This document shows positions 46,359 to 55,367 of a DNA stretch of 64,000 bases, piece by piece. Numbering within the stretch: position 1 is the stretch's first letter; each line of letters starts with the position of its first letter. Under the pieces are notes generated by a model. It was given only the letters and a program-made list of their open reading frames with translations, did not search any database and was not told the DNA's origin. Source of the DNA: Nitrospirales bacterium (GTDB lineage Bacteria; Nitrospirota; Nitrospiria; Nitrospirales; UBA8639); contig JAJDBM010000010.1 in assembly GCA_029261355.1 (NCBI GenBank), forward strand, positions 62,001-126,000. The letters are read 5' to 3'. Position numbers and translations under genes: made by a program.

Positions 46359-48224
46359 ATGAAACACTACAGCCCACTACAAATGATACGGAACTCAACA
46401 TTTCCGATTTCAGGGGTCTCACTTCTGAAGTGGGGAGGCATGCTTGTCCTTCTTCTTTTTCCTATTTTGGCATGGGCACAGGATGCAGCGACTCAGGCAA
46501 TGTCGGTCGAATACCGTGATATCCCCGGAATTGGTAGTCGTAATATAATTTGGATTGTCGCTCAGCAACACCTTTTGTTAGCAGGTTTTGTGTTAGGGGT
46601 GCCAATATTTGCTTGGATTTGTGAAATTGTTGGTTGGAAAACAAACGAACCGCGCTATGATAAGTTAGCAAAAGAATTCACTAAGCTTTTGACATCGGCC
46701 TACGCGACTACCGCCCTTTTTGGAGGAATATTACTGTTTCTTCTTATAGGGTTATATCCAAAATTAATGGCCTACCTCACTGATATATTTTTCCCTTCTT
46801 TCATCGCATACTGCATTCTTTTTATACTTGAGACCGCTACATTGTATATGTATTGGTATGGTTGGGATGCGATGCAGGGTAGAAAAAAGGCATTACATAT
46901 ATTTCTAGGTCTCCTTCTGAATTTGTTTGCACTTGGTATTATGATTGTTCCGAATGCATGGGCTACTTTCCAAGCAAGTCCGGTCGTGATTGCAGATGGA
47001 ACCGCTATTGAGCGTGCATGGTCAGCAATGCAGAATCCTACATGGTGGCCAGTAAACATTCACAGATTAATTGCGAATGTAGTGCTTGGTGGATTTATCT
47101 GTGGTGCATATGCCGGAGTTCGATATTTACTTGCGGTGACCAAGGAAGAAAAAGAACATTATGACTGGATGGGATATGTAGGTAACTTTATTGGGGTTTT
47201 CGGCATGTTGCCGCTGCCCTTTGCTGGATACTGGCTCATGAGAGAGATTTATCAGTACAACCAGCAAATGGGAATTACCCTTATGGGAGGATTTCTAGCG
47301 TGGTTATTTATCCTTCAAGCCATGCTAATAGGAGTATTATTCCTAGGTGCAAACTATTATTTTTGGCTAGGAATTGCACACAGGATACCTGGGTCTGAAG
47401 GTCAATATAAAAAGCCTATTATGGCTATGTTGATTGTACTCTTAGCCTGTCTAGCAGTTTGGATGACTCCCCATTCCTTAGTCGCAAGCTTAGCTGAAGC
47501 TCAAAAAATGGGAGGAACTCATCACCCTTTGTTGGGCGTCTTTGGGGTGATGTCTGCAAAAATGACTGTTTCCAATCTCATGGTTTTAGTTACGTTTATG
47601 AGTTTTATCATGTATTGGCGAGCAGGGAAGGTTGAGACTGCTGGGTGGGCCAAGGCAGCGAAAGGACTGATGGGGGTTCTTTTGGTTATTGCCAGTGTGG
47701 CTGTCATCGGTCTTGGAATATGGGGGTATTTTGTCCCTGCGATTATTCGGATTAATTATTTCTCCGTTGCACAAGTATTGATTGTTCTCTTCATCATGAT
47801 TACTTTTACGCCCCTTACGGCCTTACTGATGAAAAGTGCAAAGACCACAACAGAAATGGTTTGGGGTCAAATGCCGGTTAGGGCTGGATATAGCTTGGTC
47901 CTTAATGCAGTGATGGTCATATTACTTATGTCCCTTATGGGCTACGCTAGATCGTCGTCTCGCGTTCATTGGCACATTTATGGAGTGATGCGAGATACAT
48001 CCGAATACGCCTATTCACCTGCACTTGGCTATGCAGCAGCATTTATGTCACTCAATACATTTGTCTTTTGCTTATTGGCTGCGTTTATATTCTGGGTTGC
48101 TACATTGGGTGACAAAGCTAAAAGCCAACCTCCAAAAGACGAGCCGGTAAAAGTTCCACCTATGGGGAGTAGCACTCCAGCCATGGCTGGAGGGGCACCA
48201 ACTTCAGAAGAAACTAGAAAATGA
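46359..48224 (+). CDS. Cytochrome bd-like oxidase subunit I (CydA family), second copy
   Basis: 621 residues and many helices, clearly paralogous to the protein at 40716-42458. Equivalent residues are the His in VAQQHLLLAGFVLG, the Glu in FILETATLYMYWYGWD and the His in NIHRLIANVVLGG, with WMTPHSLVASLAEAQ near the middle. It also has an export-like N-terminus (PILAWAQDA), lacks the GRxPW quinol loop and has no CydB partner. Two such subunits in one locus suggest a heterodimer of CydA-type proteins or two functional modules. GGAGAAGG precedes the ATG. Confidence 0.82.
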   Translation: MKHYSPLQMIRNSTFPISGVSLLKWGGMLVLLLFPILAWAQDAATQAMSVEYRDIPGIGSRNIIWIVAQQHLLLAGFVLGVPIFAWICEIVGWKTNEPRYDKLAKEFTKLLTSAYATTALFGGILLFLLIGLYPKLMAYLTDIFFPSFIAYCILFILETATLYMYWYGWDAMQGRKKALHIFLGLLLNLFALGIMIVPNAWATFQASPVVIADGTAIERAWSAMQNPTWWPVNIHRLIANVVLGGFICGAYAGVRYLLAVTKEEKEHYDWMGYVGNFIGVFGMLPLPFAGYWLMREIYQYNQQMGITLMGGFLAWLFILQAMLIGVLFLGANYYFWLGIAHRIPGSEGQYKKPIMAMLIVLLACLAVWMTPHSLVASLAEAQKMGGTHHPLLGVFGVMSAKMTVSNLMVLVTFMSFIMYWRAGKVETAGWAKAAKGLMGVLLVIASVAVIGLGIWGYFVPAIIRINYFSVAQVLIVLFIMITFTPLTALLMKSAKTTTEMVWGQMPVRAGYSLVLNAVMVILLMSLMGYARSSSRVHWHIYGVMRDTSEYAYSPALGYAAAFMSLNTFVFCLLAAFIFWVATLGDKAKSQPPKDEPVKVPPMGSSTPAMAGGAPTSEETRK

Positions 48225-48270
48225 ATTACGTAAAAGTGGGGCTCAATCTTCAAATAAAGCGTGAGGCATC

Positions 48271-48924
48271 ATGAGCGAAGTTGCGTTATTACAATTACTA
48301 GGAATGAGTGTTGTTGGGTTGGGTATATGTATCCTTCTCTTTATAAAGTCAAAGTTTCTGCGTGTTTTAGGGTTCGTTATTATTGTACTTGGTTCATTCA
48401 GTCTCACAGCCCTCAGTGTTCCTCAGATGGCTTCACTTCCACCTGCCATTGAGTCATTTGATATAGCAAGTCTAAAATCACCTGATGATCTTGCGTCCCT
48501 TGGCCAAAAAATATTTTTTAGCAAAGGTCAATGTGCACTGTGTCACTCAATAGGACCTAGTCATTCAGCTCGTTGTCCTGATCTAGCTGGTATTGGGGCA
48601 AAACTTGCTCCTGAATTTATTTATGAAAGCTTAACAAATCCTCAGGCATATGTGTATTTGGATTACCGGCATGATCAATTACCAGAAGAATATCCAGCTC
48701 AAATGCCTTATATCAATAAGAATCCAATCGCATTAAGTAAGCCAGAAATTTACTCAGTTATCGCGTTTCTCCAAAAAATGAGTGGTGAACCGATAACCAT
48801 TAAAGTTGAAGATGTTTTAAACCAGGAGCCTGATACAAAAGAGCTAAAGGTTGCTGGTCATGCTAGGGCTAATGATGCTGGAAATATAATTCTAGCTCAG
48901 TCCTCAGATATGGTTGTCGAATAG
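48271..48924 (+). CDS. Membrane-anchored monohaem cytochrome c
   Basis: 217 residues. Two N-terminal hydrophobic helices (residues about 8-55) form an anchor. The haem-c site is GQCALCHSIGPS (about residues 86-97), followed by a third nearby Cys (SARCPDLAGIG), which is unusual for a simple cytochrome domain. Candidate axial Met residues occur in PAQMPYINKN. GAGG lies before the ATG. Likely a small electron-transfer subunit of the complex. Confidence 0.83.
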   Translation: MSEVALLQLLGMSVVGLGICILLFIKSKFLRVLGFVIIVLGSFSLTALSVPQMASLPPAIESFDIASLKSPDDLASLGQKIFFSKGQCALCHSIGPSHSARCPDLAGIGAKLAPEFIYESLTNPQAYVYLDYRHDQLPEEYPAQMPYINKNPIALSKPEIYSVIAFLQKMSGEPITIKVEDVLNQEPDTKELKVAGHARANDAGNIILAQSSDMVVE

Positions 48925-48946
48925 TTCATAGTAGGAGCAAGTGAAT

Positions 48947-49669
48947 ATGAAAAGCCCTCTAATTTCAGCAGCGATTCTTCTCGGAGGAGTGTTTGCCTTC
49001 TTGAAGTTTATTCTTCCTCTATTTACGGCTCCCCTACCGGCTAGTCTTATTTATCTATATTTGGCCATTGTCTTAAGTGGGATAATGATTTTTGGTACCA
49101 TGAGTGCTGGAGGACTTGAAGCATTTATGGGTCCAATTTACCGGTTTATATCTGGAGAAATTGACGGTCCTACTAAAATGGCTCGTATCCTGGTTTTAAT
49201 CGTATTCCCGTTGCTTGTCGGCTGGCAGACGTACACAAAGCTTGCGCCAAGTGAACTTCCACCTGCAGAAAACAGAACTATACACCCTGCACCGCCTGGA
49301 GAATTTGTGGGGCTAGCTAATCCTTATCCTACCAATGAGTCTACCATTCAAGAAGGTAAGGGGATCTATGCTGCGAATTGTTCTCCCTGTCATGGACCTA
49401 ATTTTGATGGCAAAGGTTCCGCAGCTCTAGGATTCAATCCACCACCTGCGAATTTTGCCGATCCTGGAACGATTGCACAACTTCAAGAATCTTACCTATT
49501 TTGGCGAATTAAAAAAGGTGGTGTGGGCTTACCAATTGAAGGAATGCCATGGAAGTCTGCTATGCCAAGGTGGGAGCATGAGTTAACAGACGAGAAGATT
49601 TGGAAAGTGATCATTGGCGAATATGATGGAGCAGGGCAGTCACCACGTACATGGGAAGAAGAAGACTAA
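48947..49669 (+). CDS. Membrane-anchored monohaem cytochrome c
   Basis: 240 residues from the ATG at 48947, which has AGGAG 9 bases upstream; the GTG at 48941 is too close to it. Two or three N-terminal hydrophobic segments anchor the protein. The haem site is AANCSPCHGPNFDGKGSAALG (about residue 150), with the axial Met probably in IEGMPWKSAMPRWEHELTD. It resembles the monohaem lipoprotein at 40114-40665 in its C-terminal layout (EKIWKVI). Confidence 0.87.
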   Translation: MKSPLISAAILLGGVFAFLKFILPLFTAPLPASLIYLYLAIVLSGIMIFGTMSAGGLEAFMGPIYRFISGEIDGPTKMARILVLIVFPLLVGWQTYTKLAPSELPPAENRTIHPAPPGEFVGLANPYPTNESTIQEGKGIYAANCSPCHGPNFDGKGSAALGFNPPPANFADPGTIAQLQESYLFWRIKKGGVGLPIEGMPWKSAMPRWEHELTDEKIWKVIIGEYDGAGQSPRTWEEED

Positions 49670-49696
49670 CTGAATTACATTGGATTGGATGATGTA

Positions 49697-50563
49697 ATGG
49701 TATATGGGCAGAAACACATGAAGGGTTTCTTTGCAAAGGCACAAGCAAGTCTTTACCTTGCTATTGCGTGTGGTTTGTTTGGTTTCGCAATCAGTCCGGT
49801 GTTGGCAAGTGATCCACCACCAGATGGAGCACCTGCGAGTGTGTCGGTACGTGTGTACCTTACTGAAGGGGTTGTCCCGCTTGACGATCCATTAGCTTCC
49901 GCATGGGATTCTGCTGCAGAGTCAGAATTTAATTTATCTCCACAAGTACATTGGCCTGATCGAATTCAGGAAACTACGGTTAAATCGGTAAAAGTCAGAG
50001 GTCTTCACGATGGACAAGCTATCGCCATATTGGTGGAATACCAAGATCCAACCGAAGATCCAGCTGATGCAGCGGCTCTTGAGTTTATGGTTGGAGATCA
50101 AAAGGCTCACTTCGCCCATGGCCAAGAGATGTTGTTGGTTGAAGGTGGTCCAGTAAATATTTGGTATTGGAAAAACGAAGTAGGAAAAGCAACAGATATG
50201 AGTGCAAAGGGTTTTAAAACCCTTAGACCACAAGATCAACAAGATGTCGCGGCTAAGGGTGTCTGGCAAGATGGTACGTGGAAAATTGTTTTTTCTAGAC
50301 CACTTCAGACTGGTGATGAGCACGACATTCAAATTAACCCCGGTAATTGGGCGAGTGTCGCCTTTGCAATGTGGGATGGGAAGCTTGTGGATGGTGCGGT
50401 GAAAGAGAAGGGGAGTCAAAAAGCTGTGTCTTCCTGGTGGAATATACGTGCAGAACCAGCCCCAGATAATTCTATATTCCTCTATGTCATTTTAGGCCTT
50501 TTGGTTGCCGCAGCATTTGAATTTGTCCTGGTTAGGAAACTTCGAAAAGGACAAGCCGTATGA
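49697..50563 (+). CDS. Ethylbenzene-dehydrogenase-gamma-like haem-binding protein
   Basis: About 288 residues. The signal peptide is LYLAIACGLFGFAISPVLAS. The mature part resembles the EB_dh/DMSO-reductase-family gamma subunit haem-b domain (VSVRVYLTEGVVPLDDPLAS, KSVKVRGLHDGQAIAILVEY, NIWYWKNEVGKATDM and WKIVFSRPLQTGDEHDI). One C-terminal membrane helix (YVILGLLVAAAFEFVLVR) anchors it. Such domains form gamma subunits of nitrite oxidoreductase-type molybdenum enzymes; its presence here suggests electron entry from such an enzyme. Starts at 49685 (TTG) or 49718 are also possible. Confidence 0.78.
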   Translation: MVYGQKHMKGFFAKAQASLYLAIACGLFGFAISPVLASDPPPDGAPASVSVRVYLTEGVVPLDDPLASAWDSAAESEFNLSPQVHWPDRIQETTVKSVKVRGLHDGQAIAILVEYQDPTEDPADAAALEFMVGDQKAHFAHGQEMLLVEGGPVNIWYWKNEVGKATDMSAKGFKTLRPQDQQDVAAKGVWQDGTWKIVFSRPLQTGDEHDIQINPGNWASVAFAMWDGKLVDGAVKEKGSQKAVSSWWNIRAEPAPDNSIFLYVILGLLVAAAFEFVLVRKLRKGQAV

Positions 50564-51600
50564 GTACTTTACAGAAATCAAAGCGTTGGTGGATATGGCC
50601 GACATTGGCCATGGTAGGGATGTTTCTTTTTATTAATGGCTGTGCCCTTTTTGAAGACGAACGAACGACTAAAGGGAAAAAGCTATATCGCCATTATTGT
50701 ATGCATTGTCACGGTGAATCTGGACGACAAGGTGAAGGGTTTAACTGGGATAGTCTCTCCAACATGGAGTTCCCACCGCCTAAGGACCTTTCTGAATCAT
50801 CAATGGGTGATTCAATCTCTGACGAAGATATTTTCAATGCGATTTCTCGAGATATGAAAGATACCTCTGATCCTATAGTTGTTGATGATATTGACTACTT
50901 TGGTGTGGCTACAATGCCTACTTTTAAGTATACGCTTTCAGAGATGGAGATATGGACGCTTGTACGTTATGTCAGGTCACTACATGGCGGTTCTTTTACA
51001 TTTGATGTTGAAGGAAAACGACAACAATTAGAGTCAGACCTGACAGCGGCTAAAGATACACTTGATTCAGCTACACAAGTATTAGAAGCTGCAGAATCAA
51101 AGCGTGACGAAGAAATTGAAGCCGCAGAAGCAGCTGCCGAGGCGGCTGGTGATGATGACTTTGAAGCAGAAGAGATCGATCTTCCTGAAGAGGAAATTGC
51201 TACTCAGGCTGCTATTAAACATGTTCAAGCTAAAAAATCGTTTGATCGATTTGCTAAACGACCAAAATTGACTATTGCACGACCAGATCTTGCTGTCACA
51301 GAAGAAGAGCATGCTGTGTTAGCAGAGAGAGGTAAGCATCTGTATATTAATAAATATGGATGTAATAGCTGTCATAGCCTTGATGGACAAGGAGGTCTTG
51401 TTGGACCAGCACTTGATAGAGCAGGATTTCGATTAAATGCAACTTGGATTTATAAATGGCTAATGTACCCTGCAGGTATTAAAAAGCATACTAGAATGCC
51501 AAATCTTGGGTTTAACGATCAGGATGCTCGTGATGTTACTGCTTACCTGAAAACATTACGTGGTCCAAAACCTGAACCAGCTCAGATTGTTCCAGAGTAG
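50560..51600 (+). CDS. Two-domain (dihaem) cytochrome c lipoprotein with charged coiled-coil linker
   Basis: 346 residues. The signal ends in a lipobox (FINGCALFED). The first haem-c site is HYCMHCHGESG (about residue 46) and the second YGCNSCHSLDG (about 272). Between them lies about 60 residues of Glu/Ala-rich helix with heptad-like character, followed by a charged linker. It overlaps the preceding stop codon (ATGA), so it is coupled. Last gene of the respiratory locus. The long linker could let the two haem domains reach different partners. Confidence 0.85.
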   Translation: MSTLQKSKRWWIWPTLAMVGMFLFINGCALFEDERTTKGKKLYRHYCMHCHGESGRQGEGFNWDSLSNMEFPPPKDLSESSMGDSISDEDIFNAISRDMKDTSDPIVVDDIDYFGVATMPTFKYTLSEMEIWTLVRYVRSLHGGSFTFDVEGKRQQLESDLTAAKDTLDSATQVLEAAESKRDEEIEAAEAAAEAAGDDDFEAEEIDLPEEEIATQAAIKHVQAKKSFDRFAKRPKLTIARPDLAVTEEEHAVLAERGKHLYINKYGCNSCHSLDGQGGLVGPALDRAGFRLNATWIYKWLMYPAGIKKHTRMPNLGFNDQDARDVTAYLKTLRGPKPEPAQIVPE

Positions 51601-51610
51601 GGAGATGCTT

Positions 51611-52519
51611 TTACAGGCTTCCTGCCCAGATAGAAATCAATAAAGCCAAGCCAACCCAGATGTGTTGCTTAAACATATTGAAATAATTCGCGGGTGAATG
51701 TTCCCGTCTAAGTTTCCATGCTTGGTATCCCAAAAATATTGTTATTAAAAACATTCCTTCATAAAAAATAGTGCTCAACCCTTTTAACAATCCCGCCAAG
51801 CTGATGAACATTATCGTCATTCCAGACGCAACTGCTACCCCAAGCCATACGTAACGACCAAATAATATCGCTGAAGATTTTACTCCAATTTTCACATCAT
51901 CTTTTCTATCCTGAAGCGCATAAATAGTATCATAAGCAATTGCCCAGCAAACCGTTGCGCTAAAGAGTAGCCACGTTGTCGTTTCAATCTGGTTTTGAAC
52001 GGCTGACCAAGCCATTACAGCCCCCCACCCAAAGGCTATCCCTAACACCAATTGTGGAATGTGGATATATCGTTTTGCGAATGGATAGATTGCTGCCAGC
52101 ACCAATGCAATCGGACTGAGTGTGATCGTTAAAGGATTTAAAAGACAGACTAATCCAAACGCTAAAAATAGGATTGACATCGCGAATATTAATGCCTGTT
52201 TTCTTGAGACAACGCCACTTGCTAAAGGGCGGTCCTGAGTACGTTGAACCTTTTGGTCTATGGATTGGTCAGCTATGTCATTGAGTATGACGCCAGCACT
52301 CCGCATTAAAAAGGCACCTGTGACGAAAACACAGACGAGTATCGGATCAGGGTTTCCTTGAGAAGCTAGTACCAGAGCCCATAGTGAGGGAAAGAGGAGT
52401 AATAACGTCCCACTTTGATTCTGTAGTCGGATGAGTTTCGTAAAAGACTTGATTTGGAATTGCCTCTGATTACTGTCCTGTGATCGGGGAGTTGAGTGCT
52501 GGTAGGAATCTTCGGCCAT
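51611..52519 (-). CDS. ubiA: UbiA-family prenyltransferase (4-hydroxybenzoate polyprenyltransferase-like)
   Basis: 302-residue intramembrane prenyltransferase attaching a polyprenyl chain to an aromatic ring in quinone synthesis. The first Asp motif is NDIADQSIDQKVQRTQDRPLA (about residue 108) and the second YALQDRKDDVKIG (about 220). Nine or so helices. The motifs match UbiA, but MenA-type or haem-type relatives cannot be excluded; the substrate is inferred. It converges with the dihaem cytochrome gene, ending 10 bases from it. Ribosome site weak. Confidence 0.88.
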   Translation of the reverse strand: MAEDSYQHSTPRSQDSNQRQFQIKSFTKLIRLQNQSGTLLLLFPSLWALVLASQGNPDPILVCVFVTGAFLMRSAGVILNDIADQSIDQKVQRTQDRPLASGVVSRKQALIFAMSILFLAFGLVCLLNPLTITLSPIALVLAAIYPFAKRYIHIPQLVLGIAFGWGAVMAWSAVQNQIETTTWLLFSATVCWAIAYDTIYALQDRKDDVKIGVKSSAILFGRYVWLGVAVASGMTIMFISLAGLLKGLSTIFYEGMFLITIFLGYQAWKLRREHSPANYFNMFKQHIWVGLALLISIWAGSL

Positions 52520-52657
52520 TTCGGGATTATTTTTTTCGAAGGGGAAAGTCTACGAATCTCAAAATATCTTCATTTTGACTATTACTGAGGGTTATACAAT
52601 TAGTTGGAAGGTTTGCAGTTGTTGAAAAAGAGAAATAACGAGAGATTGTTGTTCTAT

Positions 52658-53119
52658 TTACTTTACACTAAATCTCGTGATGCACAGCACGCGTTGTGGT
52701 TCATGAGATGGGGCAAGGACAATCATCCAATCACCAATAGGGTTTATTTTACGAAAAGCTTTGGCACTCCACATTCGATAACCTGGAGAGGGACTGATTG
52801 GAATATCGACTATCGACACCGTTTCCCATCCATCATTTATATGTTGATGCCATGTATGGCGAATAGACCCTTTCGATGATGAAGCTATTCTTGTCCAAAA
52901 GAAGACTTTGCGCCAATTTGAAGAATCTATAATAGGAAGGCTGGCCTTCCCACTTTTATCTTTCTCGCAATGGGCTGATGGTGAAACTGGCTTAACCGGT
53001 TGGCGGCCCCGAACGGAATTTGCTAATGCCACATCAAGTACGTCAAAGTCAGCCCAGGAATCAATGCTGTTTACAAGGCAGCTCGTCCCAATTATAAGCA
53101 AAATAATAATTAGTCGCAC
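52658..53119 (-). CDS. Exported DUF2914-domain protein
   Basis: 153 residues from a GTG at 53119, which has GAGGAG 5 bases upstream; the frame is open a little further to a TTG. A signal peptide (LIIILLIIGTSCLVN) precedes the mature protein. The C-terminal half has the DUF2914 pattern: FWTRIASSSKGSIRHTWHQH, WETVSIVDIPISPSPGYRMW, GDWMIVLAP and VLCITRFSVK. DUF2914 is of unknown function and probably a periplasmic beta domain. It is transcribed away from ubiA's start side and stands alone. Confidence 0.75.
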   Translation of the reverse strand: MRLIIILLIIGTSCLVNSIDSWADFDVLDVALANSVRGRQPVKPVSPSAHCEKDKSGKASLPIIDSSNWRKVFFWTRIASSSKGSIRHTWHQHINDGWETVSIVDIPISPSPGYRMWSAKAFRKINPIGDWMIVLAPSHEPQRVLCITRFSVK

Positions 53120-53383
53120 AAGATCTCCTCTAATCTCTGGAGTATCCAATTCTGACTTAAGCTGTGAATTTAGGGCATTATTCTTGGCTTGTCAACGGCT
53201 TATCCCAGGAGCAGCCGGTCTTTCAATGACAGAAGTTATTGACGTCAAGATGTCGCACTAAAGTTGACGGCTCTCCTTGGAGGGCGGTATAAATGGCTAT
53301 GAGGGCCACCGATTCATGGAATAGTTTTTGGTCCTCTAAACTATACTTCGTGCTCTCTTTCCTCTATTGGTCCTGAAGCCCGA

Positions 53384-53458
<75 letters not shown>

Positions 53459-53786
53459 TATCCTGCTTGCTTCCTAATTACAAAACCAAAAATGAATTGC
53501 CTGAAATATGCGGTTCATTTTTGGTTCCTAACCTAGCCAAATTTCTGTTCATCCAGAGGGAATATAGTGGCTGTATAATCGCTACAATAATTACAGAACT
53601 TTGCAAAATACATGATTTTTCATGATAATTTCACAAAACAGAACCCATTATTTGTCATGTTAAAGCTGTCAGAAAGAAATACCGATAGAATTACACTATG
53701 GACACGAAAGACATTATGATTCTTACACAGCCATGGCAACACACGGTCGTGCACCGGTATTTCCATGAATCTTAGGAGGAGAGTGT
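53459..53786. other. Intergenic region after tRNA-Thr, with a 13-bp inverted repeat
   Basis: 328 bases without a gene. AACCAAAAATGAA at 53484-53496 pairs perfectly with TTCATTTTTGGTT at 53514-53526 around a 17-base loop, 26 bases after the tRNA; it may terminate the tRNA transcript. The remainder is AT-rich and holds the promoter and AGGAGGAG ribosome site of the bactofilin gene. Confidence 0.5.
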
Positions 53787-54428
53787 ATGGCACCTGTTAG
53801 TGAGTTAGACATGCCCACGCAATCGCTTACGAATCTCGGTAATTTAGAGTCACAAAAGACATTTCGAGTACCCACGCAGCCAGTCGATGGAAAGGGTGAG
53901 GTTGTGGCTTTTATTGGGCCAGGGGTAGAGTTTAAAGGGGAGATATTTTACGAGGGAAGTGTCCAAATTGATGGGACTCTTGAAGGGCAAATTCATACCA
54001 ATGGGGTCTTATTAGTTGGTGAACAAGCAGTCATCAATGCCAAGGTCAATGTTGGGTCAGTGATTAGCAAAGGGAAGGTAAACGGTAATATTGTTGCCAG
54101 TAAACAAGTTCAACTTCTTTCTAGCGCTATTATGGATGGATCGCTCAAGACTCCTGAATTGTCAATGGAAATTGGAGTGGTATTTAATGGTGATATTTCC
54201 ATGTGTTCTGAGGGAGAGGTTGCAAGCAATCCTCACACACAAAAGTACAAGGAGCCAACCCCTTATCAAAGACCTAATGGAAGTAGTAGTAATATGACGA
54301 AATCTCAGAAACCTTCTGATCCCACGACGGAATCTATGGAGGTATCTGGCGCAAAAATGAATGTAGAAAAAAGCTCAACGGATGTTTCTTCTACTAATAA
54401 GCCTGGTTCAGGTAACCCTTCGAAGTAA
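53787..54428 (+). CDS. Bactofilin-family cytoskeletal protein
   Basis: 213 residues. The central beta-helix domain (about residues 38-150) has the bactofilin signature: VVAFIGPGVEFKGEIFYEGS, VQIDGTLEGQIHTNG, VLLVGEQAVINAKVNVG and VISKGKVNGNI. Bactofilins polymerise without nucleotides and organise cell-wall or appendage machinery. The disordered Ser/Thr/Pro-rich C-terminal tail is typical of the class. A strong AGGAGGAG precedes the ATG. Confidence 0.93.
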   Translation: MAPVSELDMPTQSLTNLGNLESQKTFRVPTQPVDGKGEVVAFIGPGVEFKGEIFYEGSVQIDGTLEGQIHTNGVLLVGEQAVINAKVNVGSVISKGKVNGNIVASKQVQLLSSAIMDGSLKTPELSMEIGVVFNGDISMCSEGEVASNPHTQKYKEPTPYQRPNGSSSNMTKSQKPSDPTTESMEVSGAKMNVEKSSTDVSSTNKPGSGNPSK

Positions 54429-54490
54429 TTGATGGCTTGGCCTCAGGTATTGTAACTCGTAGTCTTTTATCCTGTGAACCGTCCCAATAT

Positions 54491-54517
54491 CTTGGGCCAT
54501 CAAACTGATGGCCCAAG
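54491..54517 (+). terminator. Perfect 12-bp hairpin after the bactofilin gene
   Basis: CTTGGGCCATCA and TGATGGCCCAAG pair perfectly around an AAC loop, 62 bases past the bactofilin stop. Only a short T-run (CTTTCT) follows. A strong stem with a minimal loop, probably a terminator or RNA-end protecting hairpin. Confidence 0.7.
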
Positions 54518-54937
54518 ACCTTTCTCGTAACCCAACGCAGTCTTCTTTATATTTTCTCACATCACCTCCTGCATCTCTGCCTGTGATCACATTTTCATTC
54601 ACTCATATGTCCTAAGGCGGGTTTTGTTGTATCTTTATGGCAGTCCCGTATGGCGTAAGATGTATTGACATGAAAAAGACGGCATAAGTCATTGAAAATA
54701 TGAAGTTTTTAATTGTCATTCTTCTGATACTGTCAGAGTTTGTCAGTCTGATTGACAGTTAATCCTACTTCCCATCTAGCATTCGTCTCTTGAGGCAAAG
54801 GCCCTCTTATTTGTTGTTTTGAGGTCTTACTAATTCTTGAGTATTAGGGGCAGCTCTTTGTGTCATGACAAAAGGGCATGCCCCTTGCTGTAGTAACGAT
54901 AGAAATACACAAACCTATGTAATATGAGGTGTCGCTG
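54518..54937. other. Intergenic region with no clear content
   Basis: 420 bases. A repeated TGTCAG/CTGACA-like pattern occurs near 54731-54762 (CTGTCAG...TTGACAG). I see no gene on either strand worth calling. The promoter of the small genes that follow must lie at the right end. Confidence 0.35.
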
Positions 54938-55084
54938 ATGAAGACATGTGATAAATGCCAGGGTTCTATGGTGATAGAACGAGCAGTTGACCTTGAAGTG
55001 GGACTTAAAATTTTATATTACGCATGTTTAAATTGTGGTCGACGGGTACAGGCTGAGAAAGAACCCCGGCCTCTCGTTCATTAA
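54938..55084 (+). CDS. Small zinc-ribbon-like protein (48 residues)
   Basis: A short frame with GAGG 8 bases before the ATG encodes MKTCDKCQGSMVIERA... and a second pair in YACLNCGRRV, giving CxxC-x25-CxxC, the pattern of a small zinc ribbon. No other domain fits in 48 residues. It ends 13 bases before the next gene, so they are probably cotranscribed. Similar mini-ribbons are common in proteobacterial and Nitrospira-like genomes, but I recognise no named family. Function unknown. Confidence 0.75.
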   Translation: MKTCDKCQGSMVIERAVDLEVGLKILYYACLNCGRRVQAEKEPRPLVH

Positions 55085-55097
55085 TAAGGAGGAAGAT

Positions 55098-55358
55098 ATG
55101 TCTACAGAAATGAATCAAACATCACGACCACTAACCCATGATGAAAAGAAAGCTGCCGAAGCTGCGTTTCGAGGTGCTCCCTTTAATCCAAAATGGTCGG
55201 AAGCGGCAAGGAAAGTCTATCAGGGGATCGCTGGTAGTTTGGAGAGCAACCCGAGTGAAGTTCTCGCGCAACTAGCTTCAGAATCACAGGCGATGAGTCC
55301 CATGGCGACAGTAGTAGAACGGAAGTCTAACTCTCGCTCGAAAACAAAAATTCAATAA
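55098..55358 (+). CDS. Small protein of unknown function (86 residues)
   Basis: The ATG at 55098 is preceded by AAGGAGG, a strong site, in preference to an upstream start in the same frame that overlaps the zinc-ribbon gene. The protein is soluble, with a helical start (LTHDEKKAAEAAFRGAPF) and a basic, Ser/Lys-rich tail. No signal peptide or cysteines. I do not recognise a family. Together with the mini zinc ribbon it forms a two-gene unit closed by a hairpin at 55368. Confidence 0.75.
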   Translation: MSTEMNQTSRPLTHDEKKAAEAAFRGAPFNPKWSEAARKVYQGIAGSLESNPSEVLAQLASESQAMSPMATVVERKSNSRSKTKIQ

Positions 55359-55367
55359 ACGATATTC

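Noticed and set aside
52604-52879. Forward-strand frame of 91 residues
   Set aside because: It overlaps the DUF2914 gene on the opposite strand, has no ribosome site and shows no protein-like pattern.
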